Source: Streptomyces xiaopingdaonensis
GTDB lineage: Bacteria > Actinomycetota > Actinomycetes > Streptomycetales > Streptomycetaceae
Direction of reading: 5' to 3'
Length of the DNA: 64,000 nucleotides
Assembly: GCF_000262345.1 (NCBI RefSeq)
Contig: NZ_AJTQ01000078.1
Coordinates: forward strand, 1-64,000
Positions 17,381 to 25,544 of the stretch are shown one piece after another. The notes beneath the pieces are model-generated. The model was given only the letters and a program-made list of their open reading frames with translations. It ran no database searches and was not told where the DNA came from. Numbering within the stretch: the stretch's first letter is position 1; each line of letters starts with the position of its first letter. Made by a program: the position numbers and the translations under genes.

Positions 17381-18358
17381 ATGTTTGACGTTCTCGGAAT
17401 GGAATCCACGGTAGAAATGGTGTACCGCGAGATGGTGACGCATCCGCGGGATGGCGTGGCCGAGCTGATCAACCGTCTTCAGCTTTCCGAACATGCTGTA
17501 CTGGCGGCACTCGACACTCTGAGCGAAATGGCCCTGGTGCGCAACTCATCAGAAGGTTCCCGCAATTTCCATGCGGTTGATCCGCATCTGGCCGCAGAAA
17601 TCTTGCTCTCCAGGCAACGAGCCGAGCTCGCCGCGCAACAGCAACGTGTGAAGGAGGCCGAGACCGTCGTCGTACAGCTCAAATCGGAGTTCACCCAGGA
17701 CAGAGAGGAATTGCACCGTCTGCGGGGAGTCGACCATGTCCGCGATTACCTGGCGAATCTGTACACCGAGATCGACAGTGAGTTGCTGACCTTCGCTCCG
17801 GACGGCGCGCAGACGGCGGACAATGTGCGCAGCTCGCGACCGTTCGCCGAGGACCTGCTAAAACGCGGAGTCCGACTGCGCACCCTGTACTTGGACAGTG
17901 CGCGCAACGATCGGGACACGATGGAGCACGCGAACTGGCTGGCGGCGCACGGCGGACGGATCCGTACCGTTCCCTCGCTGCCGAACCGTCTGATCATCTG
18001 TGACCGCAGGATCGCTGTCGTCGCCGCTGACTCCGATGACACAGCGGCCGGAGCGGTGGTTCTGCAGACAGCAGGAGTGGTCTCGTCGCTGCAAGCCCTG
18101 TTCGAGAACGTCTGGCAGTCCGCCCAGCCGCTGGGCGAGACCGACACACCTGCCGCTACGCAGCGGACCAGTCAGCAACAGACGGAAGTCCTGCGACTGT
18201 TGTCGCTCGGGCACACCGACGAGTCCGTCGCGGCGCGGCTGGGTGTTTCGACGCGCACGGCGCGCCGCATCGCCACGAAACTCATGAACGACCTCGGTGC
18301 CCGAAGCCGGTTCCAGGCCGGTGTGCATGCGGTCGCGCAAGGAATGATTTGGCCTTGA
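17381..18358 (+). CDS. TrmB-like/LuxR-type cluster regulator
   Basis: A 325-residue regulator. Residues 1-80 form a TrmB-like winged helix (MVYREMVTHPRDGVAELINR, then QLSEHAVLAALDTLSEMALV), followed by a helical linker rich in Gln and Glu (about 85-115), a phospholipase-D-like or effector region (about 120-250, LKRGVRLRTLYLDSARND) and a C-terminal LuxR HTH (LRLLSLGHTDESVAARLGVSTRTARRIA). Proteins of this build often regulate Streptomyces natural-product clusters. The ATG at 17381 follows AGGAAG. It is the first gene of the region leading to the ectoine-like cluster and is its best candidate regulator. Confidence 0.85.
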   Translation: MFDVLGMESTVEMVYREMVTHPRDGVAELINRLQLSEHAVLAALDTLSEMALVRNSSEGSRNFHAVDPHLAAEILLSRQRAELAAQQQRVKEAETVVVQLKSEFTQDREELHRLRGVDHVRDYLANLYTEIDSELLTFAPDGAQTADNVRSSRPFAEDLLKRGVRLRTLYLDSARNDRDTMEHANWLAAHGGRIRTVPSLPNRLIICDRRIAVVAADSDDTAAGAVVLQTAGVVSSLQALFENVWQSAQPLGETDTPAATQRTSQQQTEVLRLLSLGHTDESVAARLGVSTRTARRIATKLMNDLGARSRFQAGVHAVAQGMIWP

Positions 18359-18432
18359 CGATGCATGCGTCTACTGGTCAACGACAAGCAGTCGAAGGAG
18401 ATTGACAATACTTACAATAGGACAGTTGCCTC

Positions 18433-18720
18433 ATGTATCTAGTGCATCTCGCTATTTCCGCCCCGGGCGATGCCTGCCCGCCTGCTGAGATCAGGCAGGC
18501 ACTCGAATCCGTCGCATCTGACGTTCTCGAACACGTCAGCGTGCACCCCAGGACGCGACGTCACCTGGTGATCGGTATTTTTCTCCGTGTCGCTTCCCTG
18601 GACGAGGCCGAGGCGACCGCGAAGCTTATTTGGGAACGAGCGGCCACTGCGTTTCCCGAGTTGGCCGAATGGCGGCTGCGGCGCGCTGAAGTGCCGTTGC
18701 TTCCTTTCGAACTGGAATAA
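18433..18720 (+). CDS. Small hypothetical protein
   Basis: A 95-residue protein beginning MYLVHLAISAPGD, with alternating strand and helix (EIRQALESVASDVLEHV, then HLVIGIFLRVASLDEAEATAKLIWERAATAF) that suggests a ferredoxin-like fold. I do not recognise the family. It lies 74 bases after the LuxR-type regulator in the same direction. A weak AGGA is 10 bases upstream. It may be part of the biosynthetic cluster. Confidence 0.65.
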   Translation: MYLVHLAISAPGDACPPAEIRQALESVASDVLEHVSVHPRTRRHLVIGIFLRVASLDEAEATAKLIWERAATAFPELAEWRLRRAEVPLLPFELE

Positions 18721-19486
18721 GTCTCGAATGTGCCAATGAACTGTTTTCATTTTCAGTGCCTCAGACATGAGGACGAAAACAGGTCCGACGACTGCGCCGG
18801 TGCGGCCGGTTGAACCGATTGCTCGCCGCAGTGGTCGCCAGGACCTGAGACGGAAGGGACAAACCCGCTCACCGGCGCACGCTCCTGCCGATCGACAGAA
18901 TCGCGGTCGATCGGCCCTTCTTTTCCGGCAAGAACCGCGAGGCATGAACATGCGGGCCATCGTGTCCGTGGCGCGGCCGGATTCCTTCCGCACGCGCGCT
19001 CTCGACCGGCCAGCAGGCCGCGGACCGACCCATCACCAAGATTCTTGCCCTCGGCGAGCCGGCCAAGGCACTCCTCAGATCTTGGCGGTTACTGTGCGCA
19101 CTTCGGTGCTCGACCACCCCGCACAAGACCCTCGTTCAGGCCGGGCTCACCCTGCATCACACCAGCTCAACCGCAGATCGAAAACGCCTCGAGGAGTTCG
19201 CGGCGGCGGTAGGAGAGGGCGCGAACGGTGACGCCGGCGGCCTGGTCCCGCGCGGAACAATCCAGGAGTCGGATGCCTGGTACCACGGACGAAACAGGTC
19301 ACGACCGATTCGGTCCATTCGCTCCTCCTTCCGTCCTCGCCTGTTCGCTCACAACATAGTGGTCACTGATGACGAGATCTGCGAGAGAGGGAATGATGAA
19401 ACTCCGGATATTCACTCCAGACAACGCGCTCGCAGAGCAGCGGACAGTATGTCGCCGAATCGACGACGGCGGATGGCAGTGATCTT
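18721..19486. other. 766-base gap before the biosynthetic operon
   Basis: It holds one clear terminator (18888-18924) and otherwise no supported gene. A plus-strand frame across about 18990-19480 stays open and contains the protein-like piece ADRPITKILALGEPAKALL, but it has no start codon or ribosome site and may be a relic or chance. The promoter of the operon starting at 19487 should lie in its right part. Confidence 0.4.
18888..18924 (+). terminator. Terminator after the 95-residue protein
   Basis: CCGATCGAC pairs with GTCGATCGG over nine bases and is followed by CCCTTCTTTT. It separates the regulator pair from the biosynthetic operon. Confidence 0.7.
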
Positions 19487-20773
19487 ATGAATCCTTCGAA
19501 GGTCCATATCCAGGGAAACACGATGACCGCGCTCGCCGAGGAGTTCGGCACCCCGCTGTTCGTCTACGACGCAGACACCCTGCAGGGCACATTCCGCGAG
19601 CTGCGCCACGTACTCCCCACCGGCACCGACATATTCTACTCGCTCAAAGCCAACCCGAACGTCAGCGTCTGCGCCGTGCTCAACTCAGTGGGTGCCGGCG
19701 CCGAAGTGTCCTCATATGTCGAACTGGTCACCGCTCTGCGGGCCGGAGTCGCGCCCGAGGACATCATTTTCCTCGGTCCTGGCAAGGAGGAGCGAGAGCT
19801 GACCGCATGCATCGAGGCCGGAATCCATGCGGTCGTTTGCGAGTCGCTGGATGAACTCGACCTGCTGGACTCGCTTTTGGCCACGTCCGGCCGCGACGAT
19901 TTTCCTGTGCTCCTGCGAGTGAACCCTGCCTTCGGCAGCAAGGGTTCGGGACTGGCCATGGGGGGAAAGCCGCGGCAGTTCGGCATCGACGAGGCCGAAC
20001 TGCGTGACTCCAAGAACCGGCTGGCGGAGCTGCGCCACATCCGGGTGAAGGGGGTGCACGCCTACATGGGGACGCGATTCCTCGACCACGAGAACGTCGT
20101 CCACAACACCCGCCGGATCCTCGCCCTCGCGGAAGACCTCGCCGGACGGCTCGGATTTCCGCTGGAAACCGTGGACTTCGGCGGAGGGCTCGGCATCGCC
20201 TACTTCGACAATGAGAAGGATCTGGACCTCGCCGCACTCGGGAGAGGAATGGCGGACGCGCTGTCCTCCTTCTCCGCACGCAACCCCGACTGCCGGACGA
20301 TCATGGAGCTGGGCCGATACCTGACGGCCATGGCGGGCACCTACGTCGTCCGAGCCCGCTATGTGAAGGCCTCGGCGGGCGAGACCTTCGTGGTCGCCGA
20401 CGGCGGCACCAACCACCACATGGCCGCCGTCGGCACCGGCAGCTTCGTCAAGCGCAATTTCCCGATCCGCCATCTCGAGAACCATGAGGACGAGGAACTG
20501 CGGTTCTACACCGTGACCGGACCGCTGTGCACCCCCAACGACGTGGTGGCCAAGAAGGCCCGCCTGCCGGAGGTACGCCCGGGAGATCTGCTGGGGGTTG
20601 AGCGGTCCGGGGCGTACGGGCCTTCGGCCTCGCCCGGACTCTTCCTCAGCCACGGTTTCCCCGCCGAGGTGTTGGTGCACGACGGGCGGGCTCATCTGGT
20701 TCGGGAACGCGACAGCACGGAGGACATGCTGGCCAAGCAGCGCCTCGTCGATCTACGGACCCCAGCCGGATGA
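19487..20773 (+). CDS. Type III PLP-dependent decarboxylase (BtrK/LysA-like)
   Basis: A 428-residue fold-type III enzyme. The PLP lysine is K54 in FYSLKANPN, the phosphate-binding glycines are in DFGGGLGIAY, and GRYLTAMAG and GPLCTPNDVV are typical of the diaminopimelate-decarboxylase family. Because it is followed by a PPTase, an acyl-adenylating enzyme and an ACP, it most resembles the decarboxylases that act on carrier-bound amino acids (BtrK on glutamyl-ACP, VinO and FlvO on aspartyl-type ACPs) rather than lysine biosynthesis. It would give a beta- or gamma-aminoacyl-ACP. The ATG at 19487 has a weak site; one at 19523, after CAGGGAA, is a good alternative. It overlaps the next gene by four bases. 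Confidence 0.88.
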   Translation: MNPSKVHIQGNTMTALAEEFGTPLFVYDADTLQGTFRELRHVLPTGTDIFYSLKANPNVSVCAVLNSVGAGAEVSSYVELVTALRAGVAPEDIIFLGPGKEERELTACIEAGIHAVVCESLDELDLLDSLLATSGRDDFPVLLRVNPAFGSKGSGLAMGGKPRQFGIDEAELRDSKNRLAELRHIRVKGVHAYMGTRFLDHENVVHNTRRILALAEDLAGRLGFPLETVDFGGGLGIAYFDNEKDLDLAALGRGMADALSSFSARNPDCRTIMELGRYLTAMAGTYVVRARYVKASAGETFVVADGGTNHHMAAVGTGSFVKRNFPIRHLENHEDEELRFYTVTGPLCTPNDVVAKKARLPEVRPGDLLGVERSGAYGPSASPGLFLSHGFPAEVLVHDGRAHLVRERDSTEDMLAKQRLVDLRTPAG

Positions 20774-21690
20774 GCACCGCAGCGGACCGGGGCGTCGCGG
20801 TCGGCGTGGACGTCCTCGAGCGCTCGGAACTACGCCGCTTGCTCGAACGCCCCTGGTTCTTGCGCTTCGTTTTCGCACCCGAGGAACTGGCCCACGCCGA
20901 GACGCTCGGCGCCCGCCGGCGTCTGGAGTTCCTGGCAGGCCGGTTCGCCGCCAAGGAAGCCGTCCTCAAGGTTCTGGGCACCGGTTTCCTGCAAGGCGTG
21001 GCGCCGCGGGAGATCTGCGTGCAGCACACACCGAACGGTGCCCCGGTCGTCCGCCTTCAGGAACGGGCCTCCCGACGCGCTCCGTTCGCCATCTCGGTGT
21101 CCATCACTCACAAGCGGGACGTCGTGGCCGCAGTCGCCATCGGTCTCTCCTCTTCCATCGACGCAGTGGTCGGAAAAGGACGAACAACAGCAAAGGAGTC
21201 TGACGCCGTGTCCTCGCCCACCATCGGCTCAACCGCCGTAATTCAGCAGAACGCCCCCGACGAACAAACTCCGGAGACCACAGCCTTCCTCCGCGTGCGC
21301 ATCGGCCAGGAAGACGCCCATTACGGCGGTCACCTGGTGGACGGCGCCCGCATCCTGCGCCTGTTCGGCGACCTGGTCACTGAGATCACCATCCGCACGG
21401 ACGGCGACGAGGGCCTGCTGGCTCAGTACACCGACGTCCGCTTCACCGGCCCCGTGAAGCCCGGCGACTACATCGAGGCACGCGGCCGGCTCGTGCGGCA
21501 GACCAGGCTGCGCCGGGTGGTCGAGTTGGAGGCGCACACGGTCCTCAGCGCCTTCCCGGAAGCAGGCGACAGTGCCGCCGCAGTCCTGGACGCGCCCCAA
21601 CTCGTCTGCACCGCCACCGCTACCACCGTTGTCCCGTACCCCAGGTCGAAGACGACAACCGTCCTCGACCGCACCACCGAGGAGAGCTGA
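20770..21690 (+). CDS. Phosphopantetheinyl transferase fused to an aminoacyl ammonia-lyase-like hotdog domain
   Basis: A 306-residue fusion. Residues 1-130 are an AcpS-type PPTase: VGVDVLERSEL with the metal-binding Asp14, RFAAKEAVLKVLG with the catalytic Glu/Lys, and VSITHKRDVVAAVAI. Residues 147-306 form a hotdog domain whose blocks AHYGGHLVDGARILRLFGDL and DGDEGLLAQYTDVRFTGPV closely follow 3-aminobutyryl-CoA and beta-alanyl-CoA ammonia-lyases. The linker encodes AAAGGAG followed by an in-frame GTG (codon 147), so a separate hotdog protein can also be made. In context the first half would charge the ACP at 23278 and the second could eliminate ammonia from a beta-aminoacyl-ACP. Overlaps: four bases with the decarboxylase, one base with the ligase. 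Confidence 0.85.
   Translation: MSTAADRGVAVGVDVLERSELRRLLERPWFLRFVFAPEELAHAETLGARRRLEFLAGRFAAKEAVLKVLGTGFLQGVAPREICVQHTPNGAPVVRLQERASRRAPFAISVSITHKRDVVAAVAIGLSSSIDAVVGKGRTTAKESDAVSSPTIGSTAVIQQNAPDEQTPETTAFLRVRIGQEDAHYGGHLVDGARILRLFGDLVTEITIRTDGDEGLLAQYTDVRFTGPVKPGDYIEARGRLVRQTRLRRVVELEAHTVLSAFPEAGDSAAAVLDAPQLVCTATATTVVPYPRSKTTTVLDRTTEES
21192..21210 (+). promoter_or_regulatory. Internal ribosome site and GTG inside the fusion gene
   Basis: AAAGGAG at 21192-21198 is nine bases before an in-frame GTG (21208-21210) that opens the hotdog half. This is the arrangement expected of two once separate genes whose intervening stop was lost, or of programmed internal initiation. Confidence 0.65.
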
Positions 21691-23222
21691 TGACCCGCAC
21701 AGCGCAGTTGCTGCACGAACTCCTCGACCACGCTGCCGAGCGGACCCCGCATTCCGTTGCGCTCAGCAGTCAGGGCAGCAGTCTCACCTATGCCGAACTC
21801 GCCGACGCCAGCGCGCACATGGCGGCCCGACTCCATCAGGAGGGCCTGCGACGAGGCGACCGGATGGTCGTGACCGCATCGGACGGTATCGGCATCACGC
21901 TTCTCGTGTACGCCGCATCCCGCCTCGGCGCCGTCTTCAGTGTGCTGCACGAGCAGGTGCGCGGCGCCCCGCTGGAGCACGTCGTGAAGGACTGCGAGCC
22001 CGAACTCCTCGTGTCCGACGACCCCGAGGTGGCGCACACCGCGGTGCGGCACGAGCTGACGTTCCTGAGGATCGAGGAGCTGGTACGTTCCGCTCTCGAC
22101 GCCCGGTCCGGCACCGCCCCGTTGCTCGAGGACGTCGGCCCTCTCGCCGTCGACCCGGTCAGTCTCATCTACACCTCCGGCACCACCGCCCTGCCCAAGG
22201 CCGTGGTCAGCACACACCAGCAGGTTCTGTTCGCGGCGACGGCCATTCAGACCTGCCTGCAGTACCGCGCCGATGACGTTGTGTACTGCCCGCTGCCACT
22301 GTCGTTCGACTATGGTCTCTACCAGGTGTTTTTGGCCGCGCTGAGCGGCGCCCGGCTCCATCTGGGCACCGTCGTCGAGGCCGGCCCGCCGCTGTTGCGC
22401 AGCCTGGAAACGGCTGGTGCCACGGTTCTGCCGGGCGTGCCCTCCGTCGCGGACCGGCTCGCTTGGCTGCTGCGCCGCAATGCCGGCAAGCTCAGCAAGC
22501 TGCGCCTGCTCACCAACACCGGCGCCGCCTTGTCGGACAGCACCATGTCCGCACTGCGCGAGGCGCTGCCGCAGCTACGGGTCCAGGTGATGTACGGCCT
22601 GACCGAGTGCAAGCGCGCCGCCATCATGCCGCCTGACGGCGACCTGACCCACCCCGGCTCCTGCGGCATACCGCTGCCCGGCACCGAGGTCTTCGTCATC
22701 GGCGACGACGGCGAACGCCTGCCGCCGGGCGAGATCGGCCAGTTCGTGGTCCGCGGTGCGAACGTCATGGCGGGCTACTGGCGCCGCCCCGAGCTCACCG
22801 CCGAGCGTTTCCCCCGCGCTGAGGGACTCTTTCCCGAGCTGCGCACCGGCGACTACGGCTGGCAGGACAAGGAGGGCTACCTCTACTTCTCCGGCCGCCG
22901 CGACGACTTGTACAAGGAGCGCGGATTCCGACTCAGCGCCACCGAGGTCGAGGCCGCCGCGACTCGTGTCGACGGAGTGACCTCCGCCGCCGTGCTGCCG
23001 CCCGAGGGCAAGCGGGCCGCGCTCCTTGCGGTGGTCGCCGACATCACCGCGGACGAGGTGCTCGACGGCATGCAGGAACACATCGAGCCCTTCAAGATCC
23101 CGCGACGCTGCGTCCGCCTCGACGCCCTGCCCGTCAACGGCAACGGCAAAGTCGACCGCAAGGAGCTGGCCGCCCTGATCGGGAAGGCCACAGCCGCCTC
23201 ATCCAGTACCGGGGCCTTGTAG
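21690..23222 (+). CDS. Stand-alone adenylation enzyme (amino acid:ACP ligase)
   Basis: A 510-residue member of the ANL superfamily. The P-loop LIYTSGTTALPKAVVSTH (about 165-182), MYGLTECKRAA (A5, about 302), the ATP-binding ELRTGDYG (A7), RRDDLYKERGFRLS (A8) and the catalytic Lys in VNGNGKVDRKEL (A10) are all intact. No carrier domain is attached, and an ACP gene follows 55 bases downstream, so it probably loads an acyl or amino acid substrate onto that ACP, as BtrJ, VinN and FlvN do. The A5 block resembles ligases associated with PLP decarboxylases in exosortase-type loci. ATG overlaps the stop of the fusion gene (TGATG). Confidence 0.87.
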   Translation: MTRTAQLLHELLDHAAERTPHSVALSSQGSSLTYAELADASAHMAARLHQEGLRRGDRMVVTASDGIGITLLVYAASRLGAVFSVLHEQVRGAPLEHVVKDCEPELLVSDDPEVAHTAVRHELTFLRIEELVRSALDARSGTAPLLEDVGPLAVDPVSLIYTSGTTALPKAVVSTHQQVLFAATAIQTCLQYRADDVVYCPLPLSFDYGLYQVFLAALSGARLHLGTVVEAGPPLLRSLETAGATVLPGVPSVADRLAWLLRRNAGKLSKLRLLTNTGAALSDSTMSALREALPQLRVQVMYGLTECKRAAIMPPDGDLTHPGSCGIPLPGTEVFVIGDDGERLPPGEIGQFVVRGANVMAGYWRRPELTAERFPRAEGLFPELRTGDYGWQDKEGYLYFSGRRDDLYKERGFRLSATEVEAAATRVDGVTSAAVLPPEGKRAALLAVVADITADEVLDGMQEHIEPFKIPRRCVRLDALPVNGNGKVDRKELAALIGKATAASSSTGAL

Positions 23223-23277
23223 ATCCGCCTCGCCTACTGACCTTGATCTCAACCAACTTCTCACGAGACGTAAGGAC

Positions 23278-23547
23278 ATGACCATGGACCGTCAGAATGT
23301 TGTCACCGCCCTCGAGAACGCCCTCACCGATGTCCTGGAGCGCTCCGTCACTGGACTCACCGGCGACGTGAAGCTCTTCGACGACCTGCACCTCGACTCC
23401 ACCACCATGCTCGAGATGCTGATGAACCTGGAGGACTCCATCGGCCTGGTCGTCGATCCGGAGGATCTGGACGCGGACGACTTCCTCTCGGTGGACACCT
23501 TCACCGACTTCGTGCTCTCCGCACAGCTCCGGGAGGTGGCGGCATGA
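23278..23547 (+). CDS. Acyl carrier protein
   Basis: An 89-residue discrete ACP. The 4'-phosphopantetheine attachment serine is Ser41 in LHLDSTTMLEML, preceded by LFDDL as usual, and the acidic helix II/III surface (NLEDSIGLVVDPEDLDADDF) is typical. The T-T-M-L after the serine is like ACPs that carry amino acids rather than fatty acyl chains, but this is a weak indicator. It would be activated by the PPTase half of the protein at 20770 and loaded by the ligase at 21690. Its stop overlaps the ectB start by four bases (ATGA), so ACP and aminotransferase are translationally coupled. Confidence 0.92.
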   Translation: MTMDRQNVVTALENALTDVLERSVTGLTGDVKLFDDLHLDSTTMLEMLMNLEDSIGLVVDPEDLDADDFLSVDTFTDFVLSAQLREVAA

Positions 23548-24806
23548 CCATCACGCAGGCCGACCTGAGCGTCTTCACGACTCTCGAGTCGGAGGTGCGA
23601 AGCTACTGCCGCAGTTGGCCCACCGTGTTCAACCGGGCCCAAGGCAGCCGCATGTACGACGAGGACGGACACGAGTACCTGGACTTCTTCGCCGGCGCCG
23701 GATCTCTGAACTACGGACACAACAACCCGGTACTGAAGCGCGCTCTGCTCGACTACGTGCAGCGCGATGGCGTCACACACGGCATGGACATGTCGACCAC
23801 TGCCAAGCGCGCGTTCCTGGAGTCCTTCGGCCACACGATCCTGCGTCGGCGGGATCTGCCCTACAAGGTGATGTTCCCGGGCCCGACGGGCACCAACGCC
23901 GTCGAAGCCGCTCTCAAGCTGGCGCGCAAGGTCAAGGGGCGCGAGACGGTCGTCTCCTTCACCAACGCCTTCCACGGCATGTCACTGGGCTCGCTGGCGG
24001 TGACCGGCAACGCTTTCAAGCGGGCCGGCGCCGGCGTACCGCTCGGGCATGCCACCTCCATGCCTTTCGACCACTACCTGGACGGGAAGACACCTGACTT
24101 CCTGTGGTTCGAGCGGCTGCTCGGCGACCGCGGCTCCGGCCTCGACCGGCCGGCCGCAGTGATCGTGGAGACGATCCAGGGGGAGGGCGGCGTCAACGTG
24201 GCTCGCGCCGAGTGGCTGCGTGCCCTGGGAAAACTGTGTCAGGAACATGACATGTTGCTGATCGTCGACGACGTCCAGATGGGCTGCGGCCGTACCGGAG
24301 GGTTCTTCTCCTTCGAGGAGGCCGGCATCACTCCGGACATCGTCACCGTCTCCAAGTCCATCAGCGGGTACGGGCTGCCCATGTCCCTGTGCCTGTTCCG
24401 CCCGGAACTGGACGTCTGGGAGCCGGGCGAGCACAACGGCACGTTCCGCGGCAACAACCCTGCCTTCGTGACCGCGACCGCTGCCCTCAACACCTACTGG
24501 GCCGACGACAAGCTGGAGGAGCAGACCTCGGCGCACGCGCAGATCATCGAGGCTGCGCTGCGCGACACTGCCGCTCACCACAGCGGCTCCGCTTACCGCG
24601 GCCGCGGAATGGTCTGGGGCCTGGAGCTCTCCGACCCACTGCACGCCGGCCGCGCCGCACGCCGGGCCTTCGACCTGGGACTCCTTGTCGAAACCTCGGG
24701 AGTAAACGACCAGGTCCTCAAGCTGCTACCGCCGTTGATCATCACCACCGACGAACTGGACGAAGGGCTGCGCACAGTGCAGCGCGCCGTCTACGAAACG
24801 GCGTGA
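23544..24806 (+). CDS. ectB: L-2,4-diaminobutyrate aminotransferase (EctB-like)
   Basis: A 420-residue class III PLP aminotransferase that in ectoine synthesis turns aspartate-4-semialdehyde into L-2,4-diaminobutyrate with glutamate as donor. EctB-specific blocks are intact: DFFAGAGSLNYGHNNP, DGVTHGMDMSTTAKR, PGPTGTNAVEAALKLARK, FTNAFHGMSLGSLAVTGN, and the PLP lysine in VSKSISGYGLPMS at about residue 271. HNGTFRGNNPAF is present near the C-terminal third. Nothing suggests altered function in this enzyme itself, unlike EctA and EctC of this cluster. It overlaps the ACP gene by four bases, an association not found in ordinary ectABC operons. Confidence 0.93.
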   Translation: MTITQADLSVFTTLESEVRSYCRSWPTVFNRAQGSRMYDEDGHEYLDFFAGAGSLNYGHNNPVLKRALLDYVQRDGVTHGMDMSTTAKRAFLESFGHTILRRRDLPYKVMFPGPTGTNAVEAALKLARKVKGRETVVSFTNAFHGMSLGSLAVTGNAFKRAGAGVPLGHATSMPFDHYLDGKTPDFLWFERLLGDRGSGLDRPAAVIVETIQGEGGVNVARAEWLRALGKLCQEHDMLLIVDDVQMGCGRTGGFFSFEEAGITPDIVTVSKSISGYGLPMSLCLFRPELDVWEPGEHNGTFRGNNPAFVTATAALNTYWADDKLEEQTSAHAQIIEAALRDTAAHHSGSAYRGRGMVWGLELSDPLHAGRAARRAFDLGLLVETSGVNDQVLKLLPPLIITTDELDEGLRTVQRAVYETA

Positions 24807-24847
24807 CCACGTCCGGTACGGCCGAGACAGAAAGGACCCACTCCACG

Positions 24848-24937
24848 ATGCGTGTTTTCAACTCGTTGGTCACCAGCCGCGAGCACCACGACGAGAACGG
24901 TGTACACCCACTGCTGACCGAGGCGGTTCAACCATGA
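24848..24937 (+). pseudogene. C-terminal relic of a second ectC
   Basis: This 29-codon frame between ectB and ectA reads, after the start Met, REHHDENGVHPLLTE at its core. Over 24 residues 15 match the last 24 residues of the intact EctC at 28488, including EHHDENGVHPLLTE against EDHDENGVYPLLTE. Nothing upstream of the Met resembles EctC. GAAAGGA lies about 12 bases ahead and the stop overlaps the ectA start (ATGA), so it may still be translated as a coupling peptide. The simplest history is an ectC copy deleted down to its tail, after duplication or during cluster rearrangement. Confidence 0.75.
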
Positions 24938-25479
24938 CGATCACGACCATTTCCGGAACCGAAGTCGAAGCGGATCGGGCCACCGACACGAACAAGCAAG
25001 TCGCTTTCCGAGCGCCGGTTCCCGCGGACGGGCCGATCGTGTGGGAGCTGGTCGAGAACACCCCCGGCCTGGACTCCAACAGCGTCTACTACTACACGTT
25101 GTGGTTCCGGGACTTCGCCGACGGTTCGCTGGTGGCGACCGTGGATGACGAGCTCGTCGGTTTCCTGACCGGGTATCGGCGTCCTGACGAGCCCGACACC
25201 TACTTCGTGTGGCAGACCGCCGTCAATCCGCGCCACGGTATCCCCTTCCTCGGCGTGAAGCTCTTCCAGGCCGCGGCCGACCAGCAGGTGGCCAAGGGCG
25301 TGCGCTACGTCGAGGCCACGGTATCCGCCCAGAACAAGGCGATCATCATGGTGCTGAAGCAGTTCGCCAAGAAGCACTCGGTCCCTGTCGAGAAGCGCGT
25401 GCTGTTTCCCAGCAGCCTCTTCCCTGACAGTCACCACGATGAGGTTCTCTACCGTATCGGCCCGTTGAGTGCTGGTTGA
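24934..25479 (+). CDS. ectA: Diaminobutyrate acyltransferase (EctA-like) with altered CoA loop
   Basis: A 181-residue GNAT-fold protein. EctA blocks are clear: FRAPVPADGPIVWELVE, LDSNSVYYYTLWFRDF, DTYFVWQTAVNP, VRYVEATVSAQNKA, and the C-terminal SSLFPDSHHDEVLYRIGPL. Canonical EctA N-acetylates the gamma-amino group of diaminobutyrate with acetyl-CoA. Here the loop that should read R-G-x-G-L/A (acetyl-CoA pyrophosphate binding) is HGIPFLG at residues 101-107, so both loop glycines are displaced. Together with the ACP two genes upstream this suggests an acyl-ACP donor or a different acyl group; that is inference. It starts on the stop codon of the ectC relic. Confidence 0.85.
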   Translation: MTITTISGTEVEADRATDTNKQVAFRAPVPADGPIVWELVENTPGLDSNSVYYYTLWFRDFADGSLVATVDDELVGFLTGYRRPDEPDTYFVWQTAVNPRHGIPFLGVKLFQAAADQQVAKGVRYVEATVSAQNKAIIMVLKQFAKKHSVPVEKRVLFPSSLFPDSHHDEVLYRIGPLSAG

Positions 25480-25480
25480 C

Positions 25481-25500
25481 ATCGATCCGTTCGGATCGAT
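25481..25500. promoter_or_regulatory. 20-bp palindrome between ectA and the P450 gene
   Basis: ATCGATCCG and CGGATCGAT are exact complements with TT between them, one base after the ectA stop and 45 bases before the P450 start. A loop of two to four bases without T-run makes a terminator less likely than a regulator site or mRNA-processing hairpin. Confidence 0.5.
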
Positions 25501-25544
25501 ACCGAACCCGACCGGACAACACTCGATGGGAGGGAACACACGCC

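Noticed and set aside
18402..18424. TTGACA followed by TACAAT before the 95-residue gene
   Set aside because: The two hexamers are too close together to be one promoter, and the first lies next to a ribosome-like GAAGGAG without a start; not called.
18990..19480. Long open plus-strand frame upstream of the decarboxylase
   Set aside because: It has no start codon, ribosome site or domain; long open frames occur by chance at this GC content.
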